From NCBI GenBank assembly GCA_028274465.1, contig CM051456.1, forward strand, positions 77,300,753 through 77,364,752: DNA of 64,000 nt, given 5' to 3'. Within the stretch, counting starts at the first letter, position 1. Each line of letters starts with the position of its first letter. The stretch comes from Plantago ovata. Lineage: Eukaryota; Streptophyta; Magnoliopsida; Lamiales; Plantaginaceae. The translations under genes were made by a program, and so were the position numbers. Under the pieces are notes generated by a model, which saw only the letters and a list, made by a program, of their open reading frames with translations, searched no databases and was not told the origin of the DNA. Positions 1-10,408 of this stretch are shown one piece after another.

Positions 1-1121
1 AGAGCTTGTTTCAATGCAAAGAGCATCGATTTTTGCTTGAAGCTTCTTCTTTTCTTCAGCAATCAAAGCCCTTTTGAACTTTTTCTTCTTTTCAGCAGAT
101 TTGCCTTTCAACAAAGGACAATTTGCTTTGAAGTGTCCAGGCTTTTTGCAATAAAAACAGAGATTATTGCCAACTGCTGGTTTTAGAGGAGTTTGCTTGC
201 TGAGCTTGCTTGTTCAGCGAGCTAGCTTCATTCTTATATTTATGGTAGTTGTTACCAAAATGCTTTTTCAGCTTCTCTTTTGCTTTTCTCCTTTCAAGTT
301 CCTTACTGGTGAATTTTTTCATGTTTCTAACAACAAGAGCGTTTTCATCAGCAGCATCTTTATCATTTTTCTTTTCAGAAGATGATGGTTTAGCGATAAT
401 AGCAATGTTTTGCGATTTTTCAGCAAACACATTTTCTCTTTGTTTTGTCTCGTAGTTGACAGTAGCAAGATGTGAGAACAATTCAGTTGGAGTGATATTT
501 GTCATTCCTTGATTGTAATAGAAATTCTGAGTATGGATCCATTCTTGGTTAAGACTTCTAATAATGGTTTTCACCTTTTCAGAATCGGAATAGAAGTTTC
601 CAACTCCTAAGGCAGCCATCTCACTCACTAGAGTTGTGAATTTGAAATCCAAGTTTTCCAGTAACTCATTTGTAACTTGTTTAAAGTTTTGGAACTTTAA
701 CGTTAGCACTTCGAGTTTGTTTTCCTTGGTTTTGTCAGATCCAACACAAAGATCTTGACCCATTTTCCAAGCTTCCTTAGCAGTTTTGGCACCCCACAAT
801 TTGCACTGTATAGTATCTGGAGTAGATCGAATAATGATGTTTCTTGCTTGGCCATCAAGACGGAATCTTTTGGCTTCATCTGAAGTCCATTCCTCTCTTG
901 GTTTTGGAATGCAATATCAACCGGTTCTCCTAAGATAGTTTCCTTCCAGCAGCATCTGTAGTTTTGTGAAGAAAACTTCTCTCAAGTTTAGTGATCTTGA
1001 TAGGTCCATCATTAATGACAGTAACCATTTCATCACTAATGGACTCAAGATGTAGCATCATGTTCTTTCGCCATTTTTCATAGTTTTCCAACTTCAGCAA
1101 GGGAGCGTCTCCTAGCGACAT
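1..1121 (-). pseudogene. SIRE-type copia gag (S0), broken, cut by window edge
   Basis: Structural capsid protein of a Ty1/copia element; it packages element RNA. The start MSLGDAPLLKLENYEKW at 1121 is shared with the better copy at 31082. A UBN2-like gag body follows, then a CX2CX4HX4C zinc knuckle (CFYCKKPGHFKANC) near 119-160 and a lysine-rich tail running off the window. Reading is broken near 930 (stop plus frameshift) and again near 165, just before the knuckle. The PBS and LTR lie immediately upstream, in the correct order for a minus-strand element. The rest of the element is outside the window. The family call is secure; the Sirevirus label rests on the S2 copy. Confidence 0.85.
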
Positions 1122-1219
1122 CCTGTCAGCAAAAGACTACCAAACTGATCAAGTGAAAGTTATTTACGGAAAGCACCTAAGGGGATCTAGGTTCAGTGCT
1201 GAAGGTTAAAGAACCTCCA

Positions 1220-1231
1220 GCTCTGATACCA
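1220..1231 (-). other. Primer-binding site of S0 (tRNA-iMet type)
   Basis: On the minus strand this reads TGGTATCAGAGC, the standard plant copia primer-binding site complementary to the 3' end of initiator tRNA-Met. It lies two bases from the LTR end, so the LTR at 1234-3582 acts as the 5' LTR for the gag on its left. Confidence 0.9.
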
Positions 1232-1233
1232 CT

Positions 1234-3582
1234 TGTTGGTCCCTTTAAACAACAAGAAAAGACTAGAGGGGGGTGTGAATAGTCTTTTCAAACTTTCGTC
1301 GTTTAAAAACTTTCTCAGCAAGTGCTTATTACTTTTCAGTAATGAGTTTGCTGGTACTTAACTTTCTCAGCAAGTACTTGTTACTTTTCAGTAACGAGTT
1401 TACTGGTACTTTAAAAACAGAGTACGGAAAAGTTTATACAATAAGTACTTTTCAGAGAGTGCTAGTTTCAGCAAGTGAGCAGAGTGACAGTGTACAATAA
1501 GTGTAGCTTGCTGAAAACTAAATGAGGTAAAGTAAATCACACAAACACTTTTATAGTGGTATCTAAGAGTGGCGTAATCTCTTAACTAATCCACTTTGTC
1601 CCTTCTAGGGCTGAATCCACTAAGATAAGATTGAGGTTCCTTACAAATCCTATCACTAATGATTCTTCAGAAACCAAAGCACACTTGCTTCGTTTCCAAC
1701 CTAACTAGAGAACTGTAACCTTGTTCTCCACCAAACTTGAGACTTATAATCAGCAACACAATGCTTGATTAATTCCCGCTGAATTTCACGCCTGAAAAAG
1801 GGTGTTTATCAGTTAGAGAGGTTTGGGATGAGAGGATTTGAGTATAACTTTTCAGCTATAACAAGTTATCTAAAGAAACACAACTTGTAATACTTTTCAA
1901 TAAGCAAGTTAAGTTGTTTCTGGTGTCAAGACTTGTTCTTGTTCAAAAGAAAGAACACTTAACTAATTTCTTAGCCGTGAATGTTCTACTTTTTCAAGTA
2001 GCTTTTGTTTCAAGCTTAAGTCTTGGAACGGATCAATAGGCAGCAAAGAGTATAGAGGATTGAGTGTTTAAGCACAAGTGAGAGTTTGATCACGTTGTTG
2101 ACACACTTCTACTCTTTGTCAGATGACCTCTATTTATAGTGTATCAAGGGAGCCGTTTGAATTTCAAATTCTAAGGCTTTGCACCTTAAGATGTCACTAT
2201 CTCGCTTTTGTACTTTCAACACCGTTCTTCATTTGTCTTCTTATCTTCATGTCCTTCGCGTGCCTACTTTGCATTTAATGTTCATTTGAATCAAATTCAA
2301 ATGTGAACGTTGGAGCCAAAATGCAAGTACTCTTTAGCAAGGAGGCCACATATGTTTTTCAGCAAGTGGTCAGTCTAAGTTTTAGCAAGCACAACCTACT
2401 CTGTCATATAGATTTTCACTTATGCCAGTTGTTGCTGAAAATCTCACTTTCTGAGCAACATGTGCCTTTGTAGATACCTTCTCAGATTTCTTCTAAGTCT
2501 TCAGTCTTTGAATCTTCAAGTTTCTGAGCGGTTCTAGTGCTTCAATAGTTCATTTGTAAAAACAAAGTACATCATCAACAAACTAAAGCACCTAACAAGT
2601 ACTGGGATGAGATAACTTGATTATAACTTATTCAGCTACAACAAGTAATCTAAGAAACAAAACTTTGAATACTTTGCAGTAAACAAGTTTGATTGTTTCT
2701 AGTGTTAAGACTTGTTCTTGTTCGAAAGAAAGAACACTTAACTACTTTCTTAGCCGTGTATGTTCTACTTCTTCACAAGTAGCTTTTTCAAGCTTTAAGT
2801 CTTGGAACGGATCAATGGCAGTAAAGAGTGTTTGAAGGGTATGCGAGTTTTAAGCACAAGTGAGAGTTTGATCACGTTGTTGACACACTTCAACTCTTTG
2901 TCGGATGACCTCTATTTATAGTGAATCAAGGGAGCCGTTTGAATTTCGAATTCTAAGGCTTTTGTTCCATAGGATGTCACTATCTTGCTTTTGTACTTTC
3001 AGCAGCGTCCTTTATTTGTCTTCTAGTATTCATGTCCTTCGCGTGCATGCTTTGCATTTAATGTTCATTTGAATGAGATTTAAACATGAACGTTGGAGTG
3101 CAAATGCAAGTACTATCAGCAAGGAGGTCACATATGTTTTTCAGCAAGTGGTCAATCTCAGTTTCAGCAAGCACAACCTATTCTGTCGTTTAGATTTTCA
3201 CTTATGCGAGTTGTTGCTGAAGTTTCCACTTTGTGAGCAACATGTGCCTTTGTAGATACCAGTCTTCAGAAATCTTCTAGTCTTCAGTCTTCAAATTCTT
3301 CGAGTTTCTGAACGGTTCTGAATGCTTCAATAGTTTGTTTGTGTAAACAAAGTACATCATCACCAAATGCTTCAATAGGTTGTTTTTCTTTTTAGAAAAC
3401 AAGATACATCATAAGCGGTAAAACAAACCTATCTAGCACCTAATCTAAGTTTTCAGCAAACGTTCCTCTTTTACAATGTCCTCTAAAATTCTAAATTCCT
3501 ATGGACCTTAAGAGTACTAGTTACTGGACTTTCCTTAATTTAGCATGGTTAATTGCTCATCAAAATTACAAGTTTCCTAACA
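1234..3582 (-). repeat. S-family LTR, hybrid and internally duplicated
   Basis: The LTR starts TGTTGGTCCC and ends CCTAACA on the plus strand. It is about 2.35 kb, against 1.65 and 1.63 kb for the two LTRs of S2. The extra length is a tandem duplication of roughly 0.77 kb (about 1824-2600 and 2603-3378), each copy carrying its own TATA box (CTATAAATAG on the minus strand near 2130 and 2912). A PBS and gag flank it on the left and a polypurine tract on the right. It therefore serves as the 5' LTR of S0 and the 3' LTR of S1. It contains no gene. Confidence 0.88.
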
Positions 3583-3598
3583 AATTTCCCCTTTTTTA
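3583..3598 (-). other. Polypurine tract of S1
   Basis: The minus strand reads AAAAAAGGGGAAATT directly before the LTR start TGTTAGG, the plus-strand priming site of an LTR element. The 3599-3844 stretch between this tract and the env-like frame has no gene. Confidence 0.85.
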
Positions 3599-3844
3599 TG
3601 TTAGCAATCCATGGCTAAATTAATTTTTACCCTTTTAGAGGTTTCTAATGTTGAATAAATCAGTTGATTAATACAAGCATACTTGAATAATAAAACAGTA
3701 AGCATAAGTAGATTGCATAATCAAAAACCAATAAGAGTCAAAAGCTTTATTGCTGATAGTTATCTTTCAGTAAGTTTACAAGAAAGTTAAGAGATAACTA
3801 CACAAAATCAGCAAACAAAATTAAACAAAGCTTTTACAAGGGAC

Positions 3845-6800
3845 TTAAGCTCTTTCAGCAGAAGATTTTCTCAGAATCTCCCTTACACTCTTCTCAGCAA
3901 GTGCAGAAAATTCAACACAGTCCTTTTCGTAATCTTCAAGTAGCTTACGGACTTCGAGCTGAATGATTCTTGCGTTCTTGTAGGCGGTATAATGATGTTT
4001 TTCAACATTCATTTCTTTGTAGTGCAACACCCACAAGTGCATGCCCCAATTGCTAGCATGGAGAAGTTGTGTATCTGAGATGCCTTTGTTAGCATGAATC
4101 TTCCTTAACCAGAGAAGATCTTCTTCTTGATCCTTAGCAGTGAGATAGAAATACTCATAAGGAATCAATCCATATTTCTTCTTTGACTTCTTGGTTATAG
4201 GGTCAGAGTAATAGGCAACATCAATTGGTTTAATCAATTCAGGTTCTTATTTTACATTCTTGCCAATTGAAGTTCTTCTTACCAAGACTTCCTGATTCAG
4301 CCATCTCCCAGCTATGTTTCTTAGGAAGGGTGGAGGATCCCTTTCTTTTCTTTTCACTTTTAATTCAATCCAAGTGTACATTTGATTCAGTACAGCTGTT
4401 GGAAAGAAATCATTTACCAATAAGTCTTCCAGCTTTAAGATCCAGCAACCATGAACATTTCTGATCAAATTTTGAGTAGTTTCCTCATTGCTGGTCTTTG
4501 TGTATTCAATGCCGGAGCCAATGGAAATGCTGGCAAGCCTCTTTTCTTCCTATCTTTGCCTTCTTCTTCTTGACTTTGCATTTTCTTGATCTCTTGCTGA
4601 AGATCTTGAGTCAGAAGAGAAATGTTTTGAATGGCCAGACGAAGTTAGGGTTGTAATTGGTCTAGCTCTTATAGTTTGAGCTATAGTCTGATTGTTATCA
4701 TCATCATCATCTTCATTCAGATCTTGATGACTTTCAGTGTGACAGTATTCATGAGTTTCAGCAGAAGTTTTTCTCTTTTTCGGATTTGCTGAATTCAAAT
4801 CAGAATCTGCTTCAGCTTGTCTTTTAGAACTTTGCTATTTTTCAGCAAGAGGTTCTATTGTCAATGGCGCTTCAGTAGGGGTTTTCTTTCTTGAAGATTT
4901 CTTTGGCTTATCTTCCCCCTTAGACATGGATTGCATCATTGGAGTAATGTGCAGAGAAAAGAACTCATTGCAATTTTCAGCAAGAGTACTTAGGCTATTG
5001 TACTTCATGATAATTGCATGTTGATCAGAGGTCAGCTTTGACAATTCTTGATTGATACTCACCAAGTTTTCCTCATGTCTGCGCTCTGTTTAGACTTTGT
5101 CTTCAATGAAAGTCTGAGCCTTTTTCAATGCAGACTTTGCTGGTATGAGTGCTTGACTGACATCTTCTTCATAGCTTTTGTGGTATAGACTTATATCTTT
5201 CTGAGCTATGGTAAGAGAAGTAGTGCGTTTCAGCACAGTAGCCAGTATTTTGCCGATGTCAAGCGGACTCTCAGCAAGCAGTGCATCATCTTCTGCTTTG
5301 CAGGCTTTGTGAACTTCCATTAGTGCCAAAATTCTTGGAGTAAAATCCTCCACATGTGGAAACGGCACTAAAGTCGGGGTCAAGGAATGAACTTTAAGCT
5401 CAGTAGCGAATTGATCATCTCTGGTCAGCAAATGGCTTCTTAAGTCATCTCCTACATCATTCTCATGATCAGGAGGAGGAATTGTGACCAATGTGGGTTC
5501 ACCTTTCTTTGATTGATCATCCTCATTTCTGAAAGATCGTCTTCGTCATCAGATTCATCAAGGCCAGCAACCTTGGTTCCTAAATCTGCAGCTTCATTCC
5601 CTTTTGGTTGAGTGGTTGCTGATGGCAACGCTTCAGACTCAACAACTGGAGTTTCACCAGTAGTGACTTTTAATTGAGTAGTTGCTGAGGGCAACGTTTG
5701 AGACTCAATAACTGGAGTTTCACCAGTAGTAGGTGGAAGGGAGGGGACTTCCTTAGGCTTCACTCCTGAAGATTGAGCAATGTCTAGATTCTGCGTATGC
5801 CTTGCATGAATCTGTAGACTGTGTTGAAGTGATCTTTGATAATCTTCATCCAATTCTTCATCATCAAGGTTTGAATCAGTGCCCTTGGCATCGAATAAAG
5901 ATAACTCGGCATCAGAAAGCTTGCTTTTGCCTAGTTTCAAAGCAGCGCGCTTTCTGGCGTACTCTTCTTCAGTATCAGCGCCTTGTACAGGTGCTGGAGT
6001 ACTTGTCTCAGCAGGAGCAGGATTGCATTCTTGTTGCTGACTTGGTGTTTGATCAGCTTGCTGATTGTCATGATGTTCAGTCTCAGCAACTGTCAGTTTA
6101 AGTCCACCAGCATCAGGACTAGGACCTTGATTATCATCATCGTCGTCCTTTTTATCCTTAGAATCTTTTCCTTCATCATCACTGGGATCTGTAGGAATGT
6201 TCTCATCTTCTTCTTCTTCTTCATCATCGTACGTCCGTATAACCAACTCAAGATGTTTGTATAGTGCAACACTCGTAACTTCCTCTTCTTCATTGATTTT
6301 GTGGGGATCAGCCACCACGGGTGCAAAGGAACCCTTGAGCATCACAGCTTGTTCAGCTGGAGAGGCACTCTTGAATTTGGCTTTCATATTCTCTCTGATT
6401 AGAGCAATCAGACTTGAGCTCATGAGCTGAGAATATGTCAACTCTTCTGGAAGTATGGAGTGCACAAAAGTCTCGAGTTTCAACAGAGAAATTCTCTTTT
6501 TCTCGTTGGATAGATGAAGATGAAGGTCAGAAAAGTCCATCCTTCTGTACCTTTGCCAGTTGCTGACAGACTTAGCAACTCTAGACAAGGTAGTTTTCTT
6601 GAAGTCTGAGTAAAGTTCTTCAGAACTCACTTTCAGATCTTCAGTGATGTGAACCACTTCAGTGGTCTCCTTTTGAGCCTGAAAAAGAATAAAATTAAGT
6701 TCAGGAAAGTTTTGGATAGTAGTTTTAGAGTCCAAAGCTGGAACATGATTTACCTGCGGAGATTCAGCAAGCTCATGTTGCACACTTGTTTGTGCTGGTA

Positions 6801-7375
6801 CTATTTCCATTGCTTCAGGAGCTTGAGAAGCATCCTTGAATTGTTCATCCTGAAATAATTTTAAGTTAGATACAAGCACTAAGTTTTCAAACTTAGTTGA
6901 ATTACCAAAAACTTTATCTACCTGCTGAACAGGAGGAGTGGATTCTGGTGCAGAGACTTCAGCAACCTTCTGACTTGTATCTTGAGAAGTCTGTAAAGAA
7001 ATCATTATATTAGCAAAAGAATGAGTTTCAGATAGTGAAGTTTTGCTTATGGTTGAGTTAACTACCTGCTGAAGAAGGACAGGTGGTGACTCAGTCCTTT
7101 CAGCAATGACAGCTTCTTCAGTATCTGGGACTTTTTCTTCAACAGACTTCTTTTCTTGCTCTGTTTGAGAAAGCTGTGTGGGTTCAGCAATCTCCCTTGT
7201 CTCTGAAATGACAAGTTGAGCAGAGACATCTTGACCCTTGAGTTCACTACTTGTCATGAAAACATCTACCGATTTGTTGGAGTTGTCATCAATCTCCAAA
7301 TCCATTTGCTGGCTCAGTTCTGTCAGCAGCAGCTTAACTTTGTCAATGGATGTTTTCGGTGAACTAGGTCGAGTA
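3845..7375 (-). pseudogene. S1 env-like reading frame, C-terminal part
   Basis: This is the large frame that Sireviruses carry between pol and the 3' LTR. I do not recognise a conserved functional domain. Visible features are a long acidic, low-complexity stretch near 6100-6230, a TTGETPV protein repeat near 5605-5735, and a C-terminal block ending in a Lys/Arg/Ser-rich tail. I see no convincing signal peptide or transmembrane span, so 'envelope' is positional only. Frame changes occur near 5470, 5080, 4820, 4500 and 4240. Three segments with GT-AG borders (6679-6753, 6850-6921, 6991-7065) have lengths divisible by three and no stop. The frame is cut at 7380 by B1 and continues at 39635. Confidence 0.75.
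5605..5735 (-). repeat. Coding minisatellite in env-like frame (TTGETPV repeat)
   Basis: Two tandem units of about 67 bp each encode TTGETPV(V/I)ES followed by LPSATTQ. S2 has three units at the matching place, two of them shortened, so copy number differs between elements of the same family. Confidence 0.8.
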
Positions 7376-7380
7376 TTCTC

Positions 7381-7660
7381 TGATAGTGTATATGTCCTAG
7401 AGACAGTCTTTATTAAGGGCATGCAGCCCTTATTAAGGGCATATATGTACTATTACACAGGTCAACGTAATATAATATATGTTTGTTGTTTGACTATTGA
7501 GTATCGCTTTCATATTTATATTACACCAGGCATACAACATGTCATATCTCTATTCCTGTCTATATTGATATTAAACATATCCCCTCGGATAGATGACCGA
7601 TCACACAGATAGTGGGAGCTATGTGAGTTATCATCTATCCCAAACTCTTCCTAGTCGAGG
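7381..7660 (+). repeat. B1 5' LTR, first about 275 bp
   Basis: This matches the start of the B1 3' LTR at 37553, including variants not shared with B2 (AGTCTTTATTAAGGG; TTTGTTGTTTGACT). Near 7660 the sequence switches to B2-type variants. The B1 LTR resumes at 16076 at the corresponding position. Confidence 0.75.
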
Positions 7661-8157
7661 TACATCTCGGATGTGGGGGTCTGAATGGACCTGATAAGAC
7701 TAGTATGCGTGGAGGTTATACATGTTGGAGCAAGTATGCGCAGTTATGGGACGTTTCTCGATTGTCCAACAATCCGTTCCGTGGCCGTGGGATCAGCTCA
7801 CACTTGCTCCAACATGTATAACCTCCACGCATACTAGTCTTATCAGGTCCATTCAGACCCCCACATCCGAGATGTACCACGACTAGGGAGATTTTGGGAT
7901 AGATGATAACTCACATAGCTCCCACTAACTGTGTGATCGGTCATCTATCCGAGGGGACATGTTTAATATCAATACAGACAGCAATAAAGATATGACATGC
8001 TGCCTCCTTGTGTAATATAAATATGAAAGCGATACTCAATAGTAAAATGCAACAAACATATATTATATTACGTTGACCTGTGTAATAGTACATATATGTC
8101 CTCTATAAGGGCACCATGCCCTTAGTAAGGACTGTCTCTAGGACATATACACTATCA
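7381..8157. repeat. Large inverted repeat (fold-back) of B LTR ends
   Basis: Arms 7381-7735 and 7802-8157 are inverted copies of the first 355 bp of the B LTR around a 66-bp loop (7736-7801) of further LTR sequence. The inner about 75 bp of the left arm shares private variants with the right arm (GGTACATCTCGG, GGACCTGATAAG, ACATGTTGGAG), while its outer part matches B1. Confidence 0.85.
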
Positions 8158-8172
8158 ATCTCTCACTTGGAC
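7736..8172 (-). repeat. B2 3' LTR stub and polypurine tract
   Basis: 7736-8157 is the first about 420 bp (U3 start) of the B LTR; the remaining 1.65 kb is absent. 8158-8172 reads GTCCAAGTGAGAGAT on the minus strand, the polypurine tract, matching 37541-37552 in B1. Confidence 0.82.
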
Positions 8173-8177
8173 TAGAG

Positions 8178-9677
8178 TCAGTCACCTTTATGCCTAATGC
8201 CCAGATTAGCATAATGTCTTAAGTGGACTTCCACTGATAAGACCTTAGTGAAAGGATCTGCCACGTTGTCCGTGGTAGAGACACGTTCTATACTAACTTC
8301 TCCTCTATCTATAATCTCACGTATAACGTGATATTTTCTAAGTACATGTTTGTTCTTGTTTGTAGATCTAGGCTCCCTAGCTTGAGCGACGACGCCCGTA
8401 TTGTCACAATAAATCGTTATTGGACTGGGAGCAGGACCAACCCTCAATTCCTTCAAGAACTCTGAAATCCAGACAGCTTCTTTCGATGCTTCTGATGCAG
8501 CAATGTACTCGGCCTCTATGGATGAGTCAGCAACCGTGGCTTGCTTAGAAATCTTCCAACAGACAGCTCCTCCGTTCAATTTGAATACGTATCCTGTCTG
8601 TGACTTAAAGTCATCAGGATCTGATTCAAATCCAACGTCGACATACCCAAACATCTTTAATTCTGGTTCTCCACCAAACACCAAGAACATCTCTTTAGTC
8701 CGTCTAAGGTACTTAAGAATGTTCTTCACAGCAGTCCAGTGAGGTACTCCTGGATTCTGTTGGTGTCGACAAGTGACACTAAGCGCATATGCCACATCGG
8801 GCCTTGTGCAATTCATTGCATACATTACATACCCTACTGCCGAAGCATAGGGCACACGACTCATTGCATTTCTTTCTTCATCAGTTTTAGGACCATCCTT
8901 AACTGATAAGACAATCCCATGCCTAGCTGGGAGAAAGCCTCTCTTTGAGTCGTCCATCTTATAACGCTTCAGTATTTTGTCGATGTAGGTGGACTGTGTC
9001 AATCCCAACATCCCCTTGGATCTATCTCTAAAGATCTTGATCCCTAGGATGTAGTTCGCTTCACCCAAGTCCTTCATCGAGAAGGTACTTGATAACCAAA
9101 CTTTAGTCTCTTCTAGCATAAAGACATTGTTTCCCATGATCAAAATGTCATCTACATAAATGATCATGAAAACAACTCCTTTGTCGCTGTGTCTCGCGTA
9201 GACACAGGGATCTTCCTTGCTTCTGATGAAGTCAAACGATTTGACAGCTTCATCAAAGCGGATATTCCAGCTCCTTGACGCTTGCTTTAGCCCATAGATG
9301 GATCTTTGTAATTTGCATACAGTAGTTGGCCTGGTTTTACTAATAAAACCTTCCGGCTGTACCATATAGACCTCTTCCTCAACGTTGCCATTGAGGAAGG
9401 TTGTCTTTACATCCATCTGCCAGATTTCATAATCATAGTAGGCAGCTATCGCAAGTAGAATTCGAATGGACTTCAATTTTGCTACCGGTGAAAAGGTTTC
9501 ATCGTAATCGATGCCATACCTTTGCGTGTAGCCTTTCGCCACAAGCCTAGATTTGTGCGTTTGTACCTTGCCATCGGCATCTGTCTTTCGTTTAAAGACC
9601 CATTTGCACCCAATTGGTCTAACCTCTTGGGGCAAGTCTACCAAGTTCCAAACTTGGTTCTGGTACATTGAATCCAT
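8178..9677 (-). pseudogene. B2 reverse transcriptase-RNase H
   Basis: The C-terminal half of the copia polyprotein, which copies element RNA to DNA and degrades the RNA strand. From the N-terminus there is GCKWVFKRK, the RT palm with [16 protein letters not shown] and QMDVKT, the catalytic YVDDILIMG, then RNase H with SIEAEYIA and YCDNTGVVAQ, ending in LGIRHKGD before the polypurine tract. About 499 codons are open, the usual length for this part. The frame is cut upstream by an in-frame TGA at about 9678, where B1 has a sense codon. RT and RNase H catalytic residues look intact, unlike its integrase. Confidence 0.88.
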
Positions 9678-10357
9678 TTCTCATTCCACGGCCTCTTGCC
9701 ATTTGTCTGAGTCAATATCAATTATTGCCTCTTTGTAGATCTTCGGATCTTCCCGATCTGATAAACCGACATCAAGTTCACTGATGTCTTCTATCATAAG
9801 GCTTTGCTTCTGAGGTCCTCTTAGGATCCTCTTCCACCTACGGAGCTCGACTTGTTCCGGTGCTTTTCTTTTCTGGCTTCGTGTAACACGAACATTACAG
9901 TGGGTACTGATGCAGCTGGTCATTGGGCGCGACCCTGTTCCCTTGCGGGAGGCTGCTCTTGTGCAACTTGTTGCACAGGTTGGTTGACAACGGGTTCTAT
10001 TGGTGTGGTTTCAACTGTTGATCTAATCACAGGACTCCCACTAACTATGACATGCCTAGCAAGTGTCATATCATCACCCTTGTCTGCTTCGAAAGCTCCC
10101 ACTGAACTTGAGTCCAAATCAGAAGATTTAGAGACCTCATGTTCGCGCGTGTCAAAGTTTTGAATTTCTTCAAGTTCTATCATATCATCTAACCTCTCTT
10201 CTTCGAGGTATTCAGCTTCTAAAAACTTCACGTTTCTAGACACGATCACCTTGTGATCTTCAGCATGATAGAATTCATAGCCTCTCGTCTGACGAGGATA
10301 GCCTATGAAATATACTTTGACACCCTTGGCATCTATCTTATCAGTGAGCATCAGCAT
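9678..10357 (-). pseudogene. B2 integrase tail and linker to RT, frame-broken
   Basis: Two fragments in different frames (9920-10357 and 9681-9923) match the B1 stretch at 35330-36050. They hold the conserved FIGYPRQTRGYEFYH segment after the integrase core, then an acidic low-complexity linker and a basic RRWKRILRGPQ segment. A frameshift near 9920 and the stop at 9678 separate them from RT. Confidence 0.8.
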
Positions 10358-10408
10358 GACTATCGCAGGACAGCCCCAAGGTCTAAGATAGCCTAGTGAA
10401 GGCTTCTT

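Noticed and set aside
1824..3378. The duplicated S LTR segment read as two complete LTRs back to back
   Set aside because: Only one TGTTGG start and one CCTAACA end are present, and no PBS or polypurine tract lies between the copies.
6100..6430. Plus-strand Ser-rich frames opposite the env-like frame (6197-6430 and others)
   Set aside because: Shadows of GAA/GAT-rich acidic coding sequence on the minus strand.
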